This document shows, piece after piece, positions 21,701 through 35,600 of a stretch of 64,000 nt of DNA (position 1 is its first letter; each line of letters begins with the position of its first letter). The stretch is from Solea solea. Taxonomy: Eukaryota; Chordata; Actinopteri; Pleuronectiformes; Soleidae. Made by a program: the position numbers and the translations under genes. Where the stretch lies: the NCBI RefSeq assembly GCF_958295425.1, contig NC_081143.1:25299586-25363585 (forward strand), read 5' to 3'. Below the pieces are notes generated by a model, which saw only the letters and a list, made by a program, of their open reading frames with translations, was not told the DNA's origin and ran no database searches.

Positions 21701-24700
21701 GAGTTCACTGCAGTAGCAATGCAGTACTGTCAAAAGAGACACCAAAGCAGTCTCTCATCGCCTTGTTAGCCTTAGAAGAGTCCTCCTCTGCTTATTATCC
21801 CTCTCACCTTCTTTTGTTGAGATGGTAACCTAATGATGTACTGTCATTCCACACAGACTGAAAAATAGAGTGTATTAGAGGCTTTGGATCAGCGTGACAT
21901 CCTGTACAGGATTCAGGGAATAGAAATACTCTCATTTAAACTTCCCCAGGAACAAAGGGTAGGTAAAGATCGTGGGAGTTACCCGACACCCCGATGTCAG
22001 CGAGCACAGCCCTCTTGCGGTCTTTGACGCTGCTGATCTGGGGGAAGTAGACGTCCAGAGCCAGGAAGGCCATGCAGCAGAGGAAGGCCATGGAGCCCAT
22101 GAAGACGCCATAGTTGCAGGCGTTCTGGTTGCTGTTGAAGATGCAGAACTCCTCCTTTCCACTGGGCCGGTTGATGTAGCCCTCGTTGGCGATGCAGCCG
22201 AAGATCACGATGGAGAAGAGCTGAAGGCGAGAAGAAAATAATGGATGGTGTGAGGGAGGAATGAAGGCAGACCATTGCCATTGGTCACCATAGATTACAG
22301 TTAAATTTTGTAGAAAAATAATTCCAGGGCTGCAACTATTATGTTCATCATCTATTAATGTGTTGATTATGTTCTTGATTGATCAATCGTTTCCCAAACC
22401 TCCAAACGACAATGTAGAGAAACCAAAACTATTCAGTTTTAATGATTTCTTTGATATATTGAGCAAAAAAAACAGAAAATAAAGTCTGAGAATTTGATTT
22501 AATGACTAAAAAAAATACTAAAATAATTGGAGATTCCTCTAGTAATTGACTAATTATCAATTTGTCGTTGTAGCTATAGATAATTCACCCTCATTACGTG
22601 TATTTATCTTTTGTCAACAGTCGGTGGCGCCAAAGCGCCACTCATGACTTAGCCAGGAGGACATAATTACACGACAGAGAGAAAGTTCAGTGGTAATAGT
22701 GACAAAAATGACATTGCCGCCTCATCCGGCTAATTTATCTGAATTTAATGAAGACAAATATGACAATTATGCAAAAAAATAATTGAATTAGAACAAATGA
22801 CTGCGATCTAAGGACAATGTAATAAACGTGACAGGCCTAGTTGTCAGTCAAAACAGGCACCTGCTGCTTAAGGCATTTGCACCACCCATGTAATATTCAT
22901 TACATCACGTCACGTCATGTTAAGTCATTTGGCAGATGCTTTCATCCAAAGCGATCAACATATTAAGGTTACAGTGTAATAGAAAGTGTTCAGTGATAAT
23001 AGGAATTAAAAAAAAACATTAAAAACTACAACACAACCAGAGGTAAGTTCAAGAAGGGGGTAGAGAGTGCTCAAGGCAAGTTAGGGTGAGTCAGTCCTGT
23101 GTACTGCTCGACTGTTCATCTCCTTTCTGTAAATCAGTGATTTACAGTGTGGGCCGTGACGGTACTGCAGGTGGGCGGTGAAAGGTCATTAAATGTAAAT
23201 AAATAAATCTTTTAGTTTTGTAATTAAGTTTCCTTTATCTGACCTAGTATACCAGGTAATACTGTATATACATGGCAATATTCTGACATTTTATGTGTAA
23301 ATATCCAGTGTCAGCCAGTCAGCATACAGGCCCAACATTTAAAAAATTGCACTCAATGTTAATTTGTTAATTTTAATTTGTAAATGTATTATTTATTTAT
23401 GTTGATGGATAATTACGTGCTCGGAAACCCAGTATTAAAATTTTTGTATCACATATTCATATAAAAACAATAATAACATATATGGGAATTATTGATCCTG
23501 GTCTTGTGTGTTGATCAGAGTCGTGATTTTGTGAAGGTTTGGGTGTGGACCTCAGAGGATTCTCAGATTTCTAAGCAGGCCCCTGATACTCTTAAGTCTG
23601 GGAATGGGTAAATGATAGCCATTGCATTAAAACTTGCATTGTTTGTGATTTAATAACAGGTGTTCCTTATGAGTAAGTGACTACTTTCATGTGACCGAGG
23701 CTTCTAAAACAACAAGGAGTGAAATCAAGTTGTTTTTTTCAATAATTAAAACAAACTTTCTGATTTTTTTAGCTTCTCAAATGTGAATATTTTCTGGTTT
23801 CTTTACTCCATATAACAAAGAAATCATTAAAACGGAATCCTTTTGATTTGCATACAAAACAAGACATTCGAGAACATCGTCATTTCCAGGTTTGGTGACC
23901 ACTAAACAACGTTTTCCACATTTTACGGACCAAACAAGAACCGACAGCTGAATCAATTCTGAAAACAATCTTTAGTTGCAGCCATACTCCACCTTGGATG
24001 TTTTTATAATAATTCAGCACCTCCTGCTGCAGTCTGATGGTATATTTAGACCGAGGTGGGTGATTTATGAATAAGAAAACACTTCAGCGGCCCGAAATGT
24101 CACGTCCAACCCTGCAGGCAAGTTTTTTGAATAATCCCTCATGTCTTTTTCAAACACTCTGACCCAGTGTGCCTTCTGGGAGAAAATTATCCTGTGAAAA
24201 AAAAAACACCCTGCTGGCTACAATGTAATGTAATATCATCTACAGGTTGGTGCTGCAGTCAGTGACTGTGCCTCGTCCATGTGAGACGCTGGAGATTCTG
24301 TCCTTGCAGGTGGTCTGTCTTCAGTGAAAGAGTCAGTGACAGACAGATGCTAACATCATAGCGTGTATCTGTCTCTTCTTTAATGCTCTGTATTCCCCTC
24401 TTTTCATCCTGTGTCCTTTCTTTATCATGCCATCATGGAGGAGTGAAGACAGGACGGGCTACAAAATGGAGTCAATAAAAGGAGCAGGTTTACTAAAGCC
24501 CCTTTTCCACCTATGGTCCCAGCTCGCCTTGGCAAGGTACAGGTTAGTACTACCTACTCAACGTGGGCGGAGTCAACACTGCACTAAATATTGATATTTT
24601 AGACATTTCCCTGGTAATTGTTGGAGATTAACCCACGTTTTTAGGAAGTCTTTTTTTAACTGATCTACAGTTCGCCATTGTTTGGCTTGATTCTTGTGTC

Positions 24701-27700
24701 GGACGTCTCCTCCTGTGACGGCACTCTGACCAATCCGTTGCCGGCAGTGTGGTGGCGTCACGCATAGTATCACCTCAGCTAAAAAAAAGTACCTGGTACC
24801 AGGTACTATGCTAGTGGAATAGCAACTTAACCGTGCCGTGCCAAGAAGAGGCGAGGCAAGTCAAGTCAGTGGAAACGTGCCATAAGATCCCCTCTTCCTC
24901 TCCTCTTCTGAGGTCATATCCACACATACATCCACTGATAGTGTGGGAGTCCACCCTGCAGTGCAGCCGATCACATGACTCCATTCAACTGACAAACCCT
25001 CGGACAAACCTCCCGGGAGTCGCTCTGTCAGGATAAGGCCGAGGCGGGAGTGTGTTTATGTTTGTTTGTGCTCGGATGCTGCGGCGCTGAGTGACGGATT
25101 ACGAACACGCGTGTGTCGACGCACTTGAGAGAGGGGAGGCTATTAGTAGCCTTGGGGCTGGTGGAGAGTTTATGCAGCTGCTGTCTTTATTTGTGTGACA
25201 AACGACAGCCAGACAAAGGGAAAACACACAACACTGTAGGTTGGTACTTCCACTGACAGCGCAGACGACTACCGGGCCAGGCTGAGACAGAAGCGTCAGT
25301 CATGAGGACGGCAGCGCGGCGTGGATTTCCTTCTTTATTTACTTCCAAGCTCTTCAGTGTCTTCCCACTGGCTGCTCCACACTTTTTCATTGCTCTTAAA
25401 GTGAGAGCTCAGCATCGCAGAAGATGCCGGATTGATGCAGACTTTATTTCAAGTCTGGGATTTTGAGATTGTGGGGGTGATTTGTTTATTTTTTCCTCCA
25501 AACATTTGATAAAATATAACTGTTTAATTAATGATAACAAAAAACAACTAACTAGTAACTAGTTATTGAACAACGCCAATGTTCTGTCTCTATGATCTAT
25601 AGTTTACTTGCGTTGTAATAAACAATCGGTCAATTCCCATGATTAAATAATAAAGGCAAATATCTCTCTTCCTCTCTCGAGACGACGCCACAAGCAATTT
25701 TAGGAAAAGGCAAATTTAATATTTGACTTTAAGCTTATGGCGTGAATCAATAGTTCTGTGATAACCCTTTTACACAGTATGTTGCAGTGGTTAGCATTGT
25801 TGCCTCACTGCAAGAAGGTTACCGGTTCGCTTCCTGGTTCAACTGAGGGTTCTTCTTTAGTTTTGTCTCTGTGTCCTGGCCCTGCGATGGACTGCCAACC
25901 TGGCCTTTCCCCCTATGTCAGCTGGGATTGGCTCCAACCCTCATGTGGAGGATAAAGAGCTAGAAAATGGATTGATGGGTGACAGAAGTAGGTTTCTGCA
26001 CCTCCGCTTTTACACGTCAGTCAGACAACGCAATACAATGTGTGCATATGGGCTTTCAGAGATTAAGAGATTACCTCAGGTCTTTTGTTTAGGAGACTGT
26101 GCTTGCATGTGTGTATCCATGCTCATCTGATTGGAGGCACTCAGGACAGAGAACCTCCATCCCAAAATGTTAGTGGGCTATAATGAAGACAGTTTTGTAG
26201 GGATACCACCTTGTGTTTTTTGTTAGTAGAGAAAAAGGCGAAAATCAACGAGACTTAGAAAGTTCCTCTTCAGCGCTAAGAGTTGGAAAACAAAGTGGGA
26301 GCTGTATAATGTTTGACAGGAACCCTCAAGAACTGGCTCCGAGGAAAAGAACCTACATCCTTCCCAGCGTTTTTGCTACTACAGCGTCTTTACAAAAATA
26401 TTACCACCAGCAATGAGACATGAAAGTTATTCTCATTATTAATAACTTATTAACTTGTATTAGTCCGCAATAACACATTTAGAATCCATGCTTTTAGATT
26501 TGTTTCCCCTGAGTCAAGATCTTTATCCACTGAAACACGTGTTGACATTTAAAGTCTGCGTCTTGATGATGAACTGGAACACCAGCCCTTATGTCTTCCC
26601 TCCGTCTTCTTCTTCTTCTTACGTTAACCACTCCTCTCTCCACAGGCAGATAGTAACACCTGCACTCTTTTTCATTAATGTGGGAGATGATGAAGAGATG
26701 GAGGGATGGCAGAGGGGATGAGCAGAGCAAAGTGTTGGGGGCAGAAGGGGAATGGAGGCGGTGCTATTTTTAAACCGCCTGCATCATCGCCTGCTCTTTC
26801 GTTCCCTCTCTCCCTCCCCTCGTCTTCTCCCATCTCCCCTCATTACCGGCCCTGCCTCTGCCCACGAGTGTTCTTGAGAAAAATGAGTGTACTCTGACAC
26901 TACACACACACACAGAGTCATCCTCATACAGCTAAAGCACATGAACACACCCATACTTGGTCGACTGCTTCGCAGTGCAAGGCTCGCTTCAAGATTCAGG
27001 TCAGAAAACACAGTGTCTCACACACACAACGGTCAATCACATGATGTGGGTGGGATGTCAGGACGTTCTGCCGGCTCACAACAGTCATATAATGAAGCAA
27101 TGCGAAACACACATACAGTGCACTGAAAGGAAAAGTGGCCTGAGGGCTTATAGCTAATAATCCTTCCTCTTTCGAAAACACTCCGATTTTCTTATTTAAT
27201 TTCATACTTCCAGATGTTCTGGACATGTAGTTCTGTTATATAGACCACATATAAAAATTGGATGGTGTCTTCAATTTGCCAGTTGAGGATTTTTAATGAA
27301 AATAATGAATAACCACAAGGAGGCGACTCCAATAGTTGCAAACATAGATAACTCATAAGGAATGGGTGTAGGTGTTCCGATTTGCTGGTTTAAGCTAAAC
27401 AGCAAGTTAAGATATATTCAATAGCCACCAGGGGGAGACTATGCTGTTTGCAATGAGAACTTAAGCTTGCTTCTCACTTGACAACATTTAGAGGGAAATA
27501 GATAAATTACACCAGTGCAAATGACTGCTGATATCATAGAAAAGAAGCCTGATTGCAAGAGACGAAACCTCAACATGGTCAAAATGCTCATCTCAAGGCT
27601 TCAACATGGGAGTTCATGGGTGACATCCCCACTGGTTTCCTCTCATATCCACAACTACATTTACATTTAAGCAATAAGCAGACGCTTTAATCCAAAGCAG

Positions 27701-30700
27701 TTTACAAAAGAGGAATAAGCTACATAGAAGAAGTATTGTGGATTCAAGTGCAAGGACAGAAGATGCTCTTGGAAGAGCTGGGTCTTCAAGAGCTTCAAGG
27801 AACACCCCTTGTTCTGGTAACGCTCGGAAGGGTCATTCCACCAAACGACACACAAAAAGAGTCTGGATTGTCTTGTGCGGGGTTTTGGCCCCGCCAGACG
27901 ACAATCGTTTGATGAGCGGAGTAGTCGAGGGGTAACATAAGCCTTTATGAGAGCATTTAAATGGGTGGGGGCAGACCCATGGAGACCCATGTAGGCTAAC
28001 ATCAGTGATTTGAATTTGATGCAGGCAGCTAAGGGTAGCCAGTGCGAGTTCTGGACCTTCTGTAGTGGTTTCACAGCACAGGTCGGGAGGCCTGTTAGCA
28101 GGGCACTGCAATAGTTGATGACCAAAGCATGTACTAGGAGTTGGGTAACCTGTTGGGTTAGGTACAGCAGGTTTACCTGTCTCTTAGCAGTTAGAGAAAG
28201 CTAGGCAGAAACCTCTGCCACACCTGTGCCATCCTGCCAAAGATGGGACAATCTTCAGACATGGTAACAGCAGATGTACATGTAGACATGTGTCCCTCAA
28301 TGAGTTGAATTTGGATCCACAAGGCACACTGGTAGATTCTGCAACAAGGACAGCAGGACCTGCAGGGTGACTAGTTTTAAGTGGTGTGACATACTTTGGT
28401 TTTGTCATTCTCCCCTGAGAAAGTCTACTGGGAAATAAACTCACCGCTGGGGACTCTCTCCCTCTACGGTCTGTGCCTCTAATTTCCCATCACTCTGTCT
28501 TTTTCTCCGCTTGCTTCGGTCACACAAACACCACGCACACAAACATCTGCACTTGAAATAAGGATTGGTTTTGCCATGACCTAGTTCATTACGTTTGAGA
28601 GCAAACATCGTCTTCAGGGTCAGAATGATTGCTGTCACAAGGCATGGGGGGCAGATTGAATTACTGAGTTTTTTTTCCAGTCGGGTTTGTGATGGCTCGA
28701 GGAGGAACAGGATGCTGGTCCTTCACATGCACATCAGTGGAATATATATTGTGCATAGGTGCAACAGTCCTTGATCAAGAATCAAGAAAAATACCAAAGC
28801 ACACACAGAAAACTGGTGAACTCTTAAACCCATTGCACCTAAACATTCCTCACTTGCTTATCAGAGCCATGAAAAGTGAGGCATGTGATATGTTTCACTT
28901 ATGAGCCGGCTTCACACTCCCCCCACTCTGTCGGTACATATGACTTCTTTGTGTGTGTGTGTGGTGTGTGTGTTCACCCCTCACCCTGGGATCTGCAGAC
29001 AGATCACAAGGTTTCCAGAGGTGATGAAAGCCAGCCCTGTGATGAACACCACACGGGTTTCTGATCTTGTGATCGTCAGAGGGTCACTTACAAATTCCAC
29101 GTTTAAAAAAGGCAATTGCCAGAATTGTGTTGCGTGTGTGTGAAACTCTCTTCATCCATGTGTACAAACATATGCTTTGTCTCTGGGACCCATAGATGAG
29201 TCGCAAGCTGTCGGTCAAGATTTATGCATTTGTGTTTTAAATAACGTGCATTAAATGAAGATTTATATTTGGATTTGGGTCATGTTTGCCATCAAAAATG
29301 GGTCCCCATGGAGAAAGTTTGGGAAACACTGTACTGTGCTCTACACCAAAGGACCTGAGGCCACATGAGCTTCAAGTTTGGTCAGGGGGGCCCGGTTGGG
29401 GGAACCAACAACGTAAAATCGTGAATGTTGCTTCAGGTAGTTGTCTGCTTTGCCTAACTTTTTGCGACACACCTGAAAACTCATGCACAGCAAACAGCCA
29501 CTATACTGTAGGTAAGTCAAAATCATATCACTCCAATCTGGCTCTTTGTGAATGATTAAGTACGACTGTTGAATTGTCTGTAAAGACTTTTGGATCCATT
29601 GAAAAGATCAAGACAATTGAGCCGGGTCTCATATCACCCCAGTATTCACGCAGCCACTGATCCCATACATACACTCACTGCCAATTGTCCTACGTAGGTA
29701 ACTGCAGCCTTTATCAGAGAGCATTCACAACTCCACAATAGAGACATTTCCAACAATGGAATCTTTGAGGGATGGTTGTATGGGTTGTATGTGTGTAGCT
29801 ACTGACGCTTGTATAACCTAGAGCAAGGGTCCATGGTTACCTTCTTCCTTGTTGTCTCTTCTGACAACAAGTGTGCTCCACAAATTAGCAAATGGGAGCA
29901 TGTGCAGTCAACTCTCGTACAGTCTGCGTCGGTCGCAAAATGTGTAGGTTGCTCGAATGAATCTACAAAAGGTCCACACGGACTGCCACACCCACGGACG
30001 GGTGACGGCACTGATGTCAAAAGCAGACACGGAAAATATAACATGGGACAAACAACCTTTGAGTCAAAGAGGGAGAGAGAATGATTGGTGAGACAGAGAA
30101 AAGTGATGTTCAATATAAGTCACCAGTGAGTTAACTGGACTTCTTAATAATACAAGACCACTGTGTCTATGTGTGTGTCTGCTGCAGAGCTCTGGCCTAG
30201 ACTGGGGATACCTGATTGCTACTGTCACCATGGCAGCAGCTGCTCATGTAATAAGTGCGAGAGAGAGAAAGAGAGAGATCTTGATCTTTTCGAATAATAC
30301 ATTTCAAGGAGAGACATTGCAGCACCAAGGGTATTAAAATAGTGACCTTGAAAACAGAAATGACAATAATATTGTGTCCCTGTTGCTGTGTATGCAGGCC
30401 AATCAGAGGAAAGGAATATCTGCCATTATAGCCAGAATGTGATTGAGTTTCAGGGCTTAATCTAGGCTAGACTTTCTTAAATATTTAGTGCAGATGTATA
30501 GATACTGTAAAGATGCCTGACATATAGTATAAGAGATGTGCTCACAACCAGAGCACGTGAGTAAGAAAAGAAAAGAGTCAGTCAGTTTCCTCTGTGGTCA
30601 GGGTGCAATGGATTTTCAAAGGCTGATAGATAATGATAGTTTGAAGCATCATAAAGCTAATTTACTGGCAAATAGCCATGGGAAACAATCAATGTCATGA

Positions 30701-32618
30701 TCTGGTAACAATTTATTTTGGTATTCCATTGTTGACTATTTGTAATCAACAGGTATTCAGCATCATATTCAGTAAGAGTATGTGTGGGCCCTCATCCTCT
30801 TCCTCATCCATCCTCTTCATCACACATGTTTCAGACGTGACAACTGTGTCGGCAAAATTGGAGCGAGACAGAGATAATGTACCGCTCCACCACGGTCTGG
30901 CCCAAATCATTCACTCCCGCTCACATACCCCGACGACCACAAGCACACAAAAGCTGCATGAGGCTGAAAATAGCAGGCAAACTACGTCTGAATTCTGACA
31001 TGTAGGCCCGAACACACTTTTACTCTACTCTGTGTGTGTGTGTTTGTGTTTCACACGAAGATGACAGAATGTGCCCCCACTGCAATCTGTGTGTTTATGT
31101 TGCTCATATCAAATAGTTACATTCCAGCGACAAACTCTCCCGACCCCTTAAATGCTAATCACCATCATCACAGCTGACTTTAATACGGTGACCTACATTA
31201 CTTGTATAAGAGCATTTAAGTGGGAGAGAAAATAGCAGCGTTTTTCTTCAGCAGTTCGCAGAAAGATCTCATGACTTGAGACAAATCTTCTTCTCACTAT
31301 GCACATGCACCGTAGAGGTGGGTGTTTCAGACTGAAGCCATTCAGAAAGTGCGAAAATGTGTGATTTAACATTTTAACAACTTTTTGCATTACAGCAGAG
31401 ACAACTTTGGAGAGCACGCAGACACACTGGTATCCAAAAGTAAAATTTAGGGCTGCAATAATACTGAAGGAATCCTTCCTTTTATCCTTAAATCACATTC
31501 TGTGATTTTTTTTCATTGAAATGTAATTATTTTCTGGTTTCTCAGCAAAAGTATCGTATAGTATAGTATAGTATAGTATAATATAATATAGTATAGTATA
31601 GTGTAATATATTATAATGTAGTATAGTATATTGTAATATATTATAATGTAGTATAGTATAATATAGTATAGTATAGTGTAATATATTATAATGTAGTATA
31701 GTATAGTGTAATATATTATAATATAGTATAGTATAGTGTAATATATTATAATGTAGTATAGTATAATATAGTATAGTATAGTATAGTATCATATAGTACA
31801 GTATAATATATTATAATATAGTATAGTATATTATAGTATAGTATAATATAATATAATATAGTATAGTATAGTATAGTATAATATAATATAGTATAATATA
31901 GTATAGTATAATATAATATAGTATAGTATAGTATAATAAAGTACAGTATAGTATAGTATAATATAATATAGTATAGTATAGTATAGTATAATATAGTACA
32001 GTATAATATAGTATAATATAATATAATATAATATAGTATAGTATAGTATAATATAATATAGTACAGTATAGTATAGTATAATATAGTATAGTATATTAAT
32101 AATATAAATTATCAGAGAATGATATTGGTATTGTGGACCATGTATCACGTATTGTATCATGTCGTGAGTTACCCTGTGATTCACACCCCTAATAGTATCA
32201 CACCTGAAGTTCAATCTCCCCATCTGTTACTATTGTCACTGTTATGCTCTCCTCTGTGTAACACACACACACACACATGCACACACGCACACGTTCATTA
32301 TCACTTCGACCTACAGCCCTCCCTCAGAGGAAGTGGTAGCTGGAGAGTGAGAACCTTCCACCACCATTCAGAAACTATTATCTCTCTCTCTCTCTTTCCA
32401 AGAATGGCCATGAAATAATGTCTGTCTCTCCCTTTCTAACACACACACACACATACAGAGGGAGAGCAAGAGAGAGAGAGAGAGCAGAGTATTAGCACCA
32501 TCACACAAAACATCACAACTCGGGCTGTGGCTGTTACTATGGAGACATGTTGTTGCTCTGGTGACACCAAAAGGGCAGAGCATCTGACAAGGGCCCATAA
32601 AGACTCATACATACCTGT

Positions 32619-32649
<31 letters not shown>

Positions 32650-35600
32650 GTCACTTTATAGAAGGTATATTCCTATAAAAGTCTGACTTTGTATAAAATG
32701 AAAAACCTGTGATGTTTGCGGTGACAGGCAAAACATAAACGCTGACTCATCAAGGAAGAAGACTTAATATTTGATGGCCTCAGATTAAGAACTGTTTAAC
32801 CCAAAAATAGTATGTTCATTTCTCTAAATCCATGGTTCTTAAACTGTGGTGTGTGTCCCATCAGTGGTACACGAGCTTCCTCTGGTGGTACTTGGAGGAG
32901 CTGAGGATTTGTTGGCACCATGGCACCAATCAGATTGAGATACTCCAGATCACGTCACGCACTCCAGGCCAGGCCAGGATTTGCCGGAGTCATACCAACT
33001 GCAGGTGTTTGGTCCCAGCTGTGGAGCTTGTCTGCTTGTCACGCAAAGGTATCCCTGGAAGTGGTTCTCATTCATACGGAGCTCCCAAAGTAAACAGCGA
33101 AAGTAGCCAGGTTGTGTCCGGCTCCAGAGGATGTTGTGAAACCACAGACTTTTCCACAAGAGAGTGGAACAATGCGTCTGATATTAGCCACGGTTGAGAG
33201 TGAAAAGGTTACTTCTGTCTTCTCTTACAGCCAAAATACACCGACCTCCGGCATTTGCGTCATTGGTGATGCAAAACTCTCTGTGTTCCAGGAACATCTG
33301 TGTTCTCTGAGCACGTGTTCTCATCCATGGGTAATATTGTGATATTGACAGTTGCATGCAATCCCGATCGGGTTGACAGACTTGTGTTTATGGCAAATAA
33401 TATTACATTATAGTTCAAAGCTGTCGGAGCTTTCTCCTGTTGTCAGTGATTTCCCGTTCAGGGAGTGTACAGTATATTCAACCCTACTAATGCAAGCAGC
33501 ACTGTTAATTAAGAAAACAATTTTTAAAGATGTTGATAAAGTAGGAACAAATTACGGGTGATTATACAGTTGTTCACACGAGATGTTTGTTCCTCCAACA
33601 GAATAACATAACGTCAGGAGTCAGGAATCTACCTCCAGCTCATGACTATGAAGTCTTTCATGGTTCATCGACTGACCACATGACTTGTTCTAAGAACAGC
33701 TACAGAGCGGGGGGGGGGTTGAACACATTCACTCACTGTCTGCGTCGCTTGTTTCTGTGGTTATGATTTGAATGAGGCAGTGCAGTTTTTTAAGGTTTTG
33801 ATATTACGTTCAGTACTTGTCATACTTTGCATTACAGCGTCATTTTTTTTACTGATTTTACTGAAGCTTACTACAAACGCCGTCTTTACCGCCAAATAGT
33901 AAATGTTTATTCATTAGCAATGACTTTAAATGCAGTGTCAAAGACCTTCCTGGCCATGTTTTTTACCATTATGGGATGCCAGTAAGGCTTCCCAGTTCAA
34001 CCAGGGTGGTTATGTGAATCCACCGGCCTCTTAATCTGCTCTGCTCACTTGAGAAGGCTCTGTGTGTTATTCGGGGACACACACACACATGCACAGACAC
34101 AGATAATCCCAGTTGTACAATTTTCTGTTAAATTGGGGAACGTAAAGTCCAATTTTCCTTTTGATATTTAACAATTTGAGTTATAGAATAAGGTTTTTAG
34201 CAGGATTCCAAAGAGATCTGGGTGATTTCCAGCTAACTTAACATTGACTAAATATGCACACAACATGTGACTACGGTGTACACAGAGGTGATCACATCAT
34301 GGATCACCATTAGATTTTAATTAAAAAGTTAACATTACTTTGTGACATTTGAGAAGACAGAAGTAAAAATGTGTGAATTTGATCTGCTTCCTTGTCATAA
34401 ATTCACTTCATCGTCTGCAGATAAACAGGAAATTAGCTTATTTTATTTTGACAAATGCTTTATTTATTTATCATTATTTATTTGGGGATGTATATGAATA
34501 AAAGAGGAGAAAAGATGGCTCCAATTCTCCATACTTGTCTCTGCTCCTTACTTAATTTACTATCTCTTTTTTATTCAATATTTGTGTTCATCTTTGTTTA
34601 TTAATCACCGACCACTGCTGTTTCTTCTTTTTGAGGCGTTATTAATAAATTATGAAAGGATTTGCCGTGACATCCTTTGTTTGTGTCTATTATGTCTATT
34701 ATGATGCTCATGAGAAAACATTAGTGGATAATTAAAACATAGACAGTTATTTATTAGGGCCACGGCTGGGTAATGATTCAATAATCACGGCACAATTTTC
34801 TTCAAATGTTAAATATAAATCCTGTAAGTGTTTGCAGTTTTGTGTCCATAATTCAACAGTTAAAAACTTTGACTCAGGAGTATTAATGTATCTTTAATAA
34901 TCTGAAATGTATTGTGATCATAACAGATATGGATATCTACTGACTTGAAAACCTATATCCGGTTATAAATTGGGATAAGTCGATACAAAAGTGTAGGTAT
35001 TGATCCGCTCCTGGTCAAAATCCCTTCACACATGAAATCTGATATAATCCAAAGACCCTAGATTTCACTTGACTGCTTCACTAGAGCAGAGATTGTAAAA
35101 TGTGGGCTGTCCAGAATATCTGTTACACAGTTGGAACATTGTGGAAATGTGTCGTCAGGGCCAGGTCTACGTGTCTCCTAGGGTTCCACCAATTTTTGCA
35201 CGAACCGCACGCAGATGAACGTGATTGTGCGGGCCTACATGACGGCTGCGCATGCTCGCTTTAACAAAACACTTTCCAGTCCAGTTAGTGGCAACTGGCC
35301 CTTGTTTTGGTCAAATGAGACAAAAGAAGAAGACGGTAGCCATGGAAACTTGGAGGTTGATGTGATGTGAGATGATCGTAACAGCGTAAAAGCAACTGTA
35401 TCATCACATATTAGCTACAGTAGAAACTCAAAATTGTGAATTGTGAGTGGTATTGGTATCAGACAGGAAAAAGTGTTTTCCTTTAATTGTTACTTAGGGC
35501 CCTTCTGATGGGGCCCCTCTCTATGGGCCTCCATCAGTTCACTGTGTAAAAACACTATTAAGCAGCAGAAAAGCACACAAAGAGTGTTTACAAGCATACA

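Noticed and set aside
31493..32223. Long Tyr/Ile/Leu reading frames
   Set aside because: Product of the GTATA pentamer array, which lacks stops by composition.
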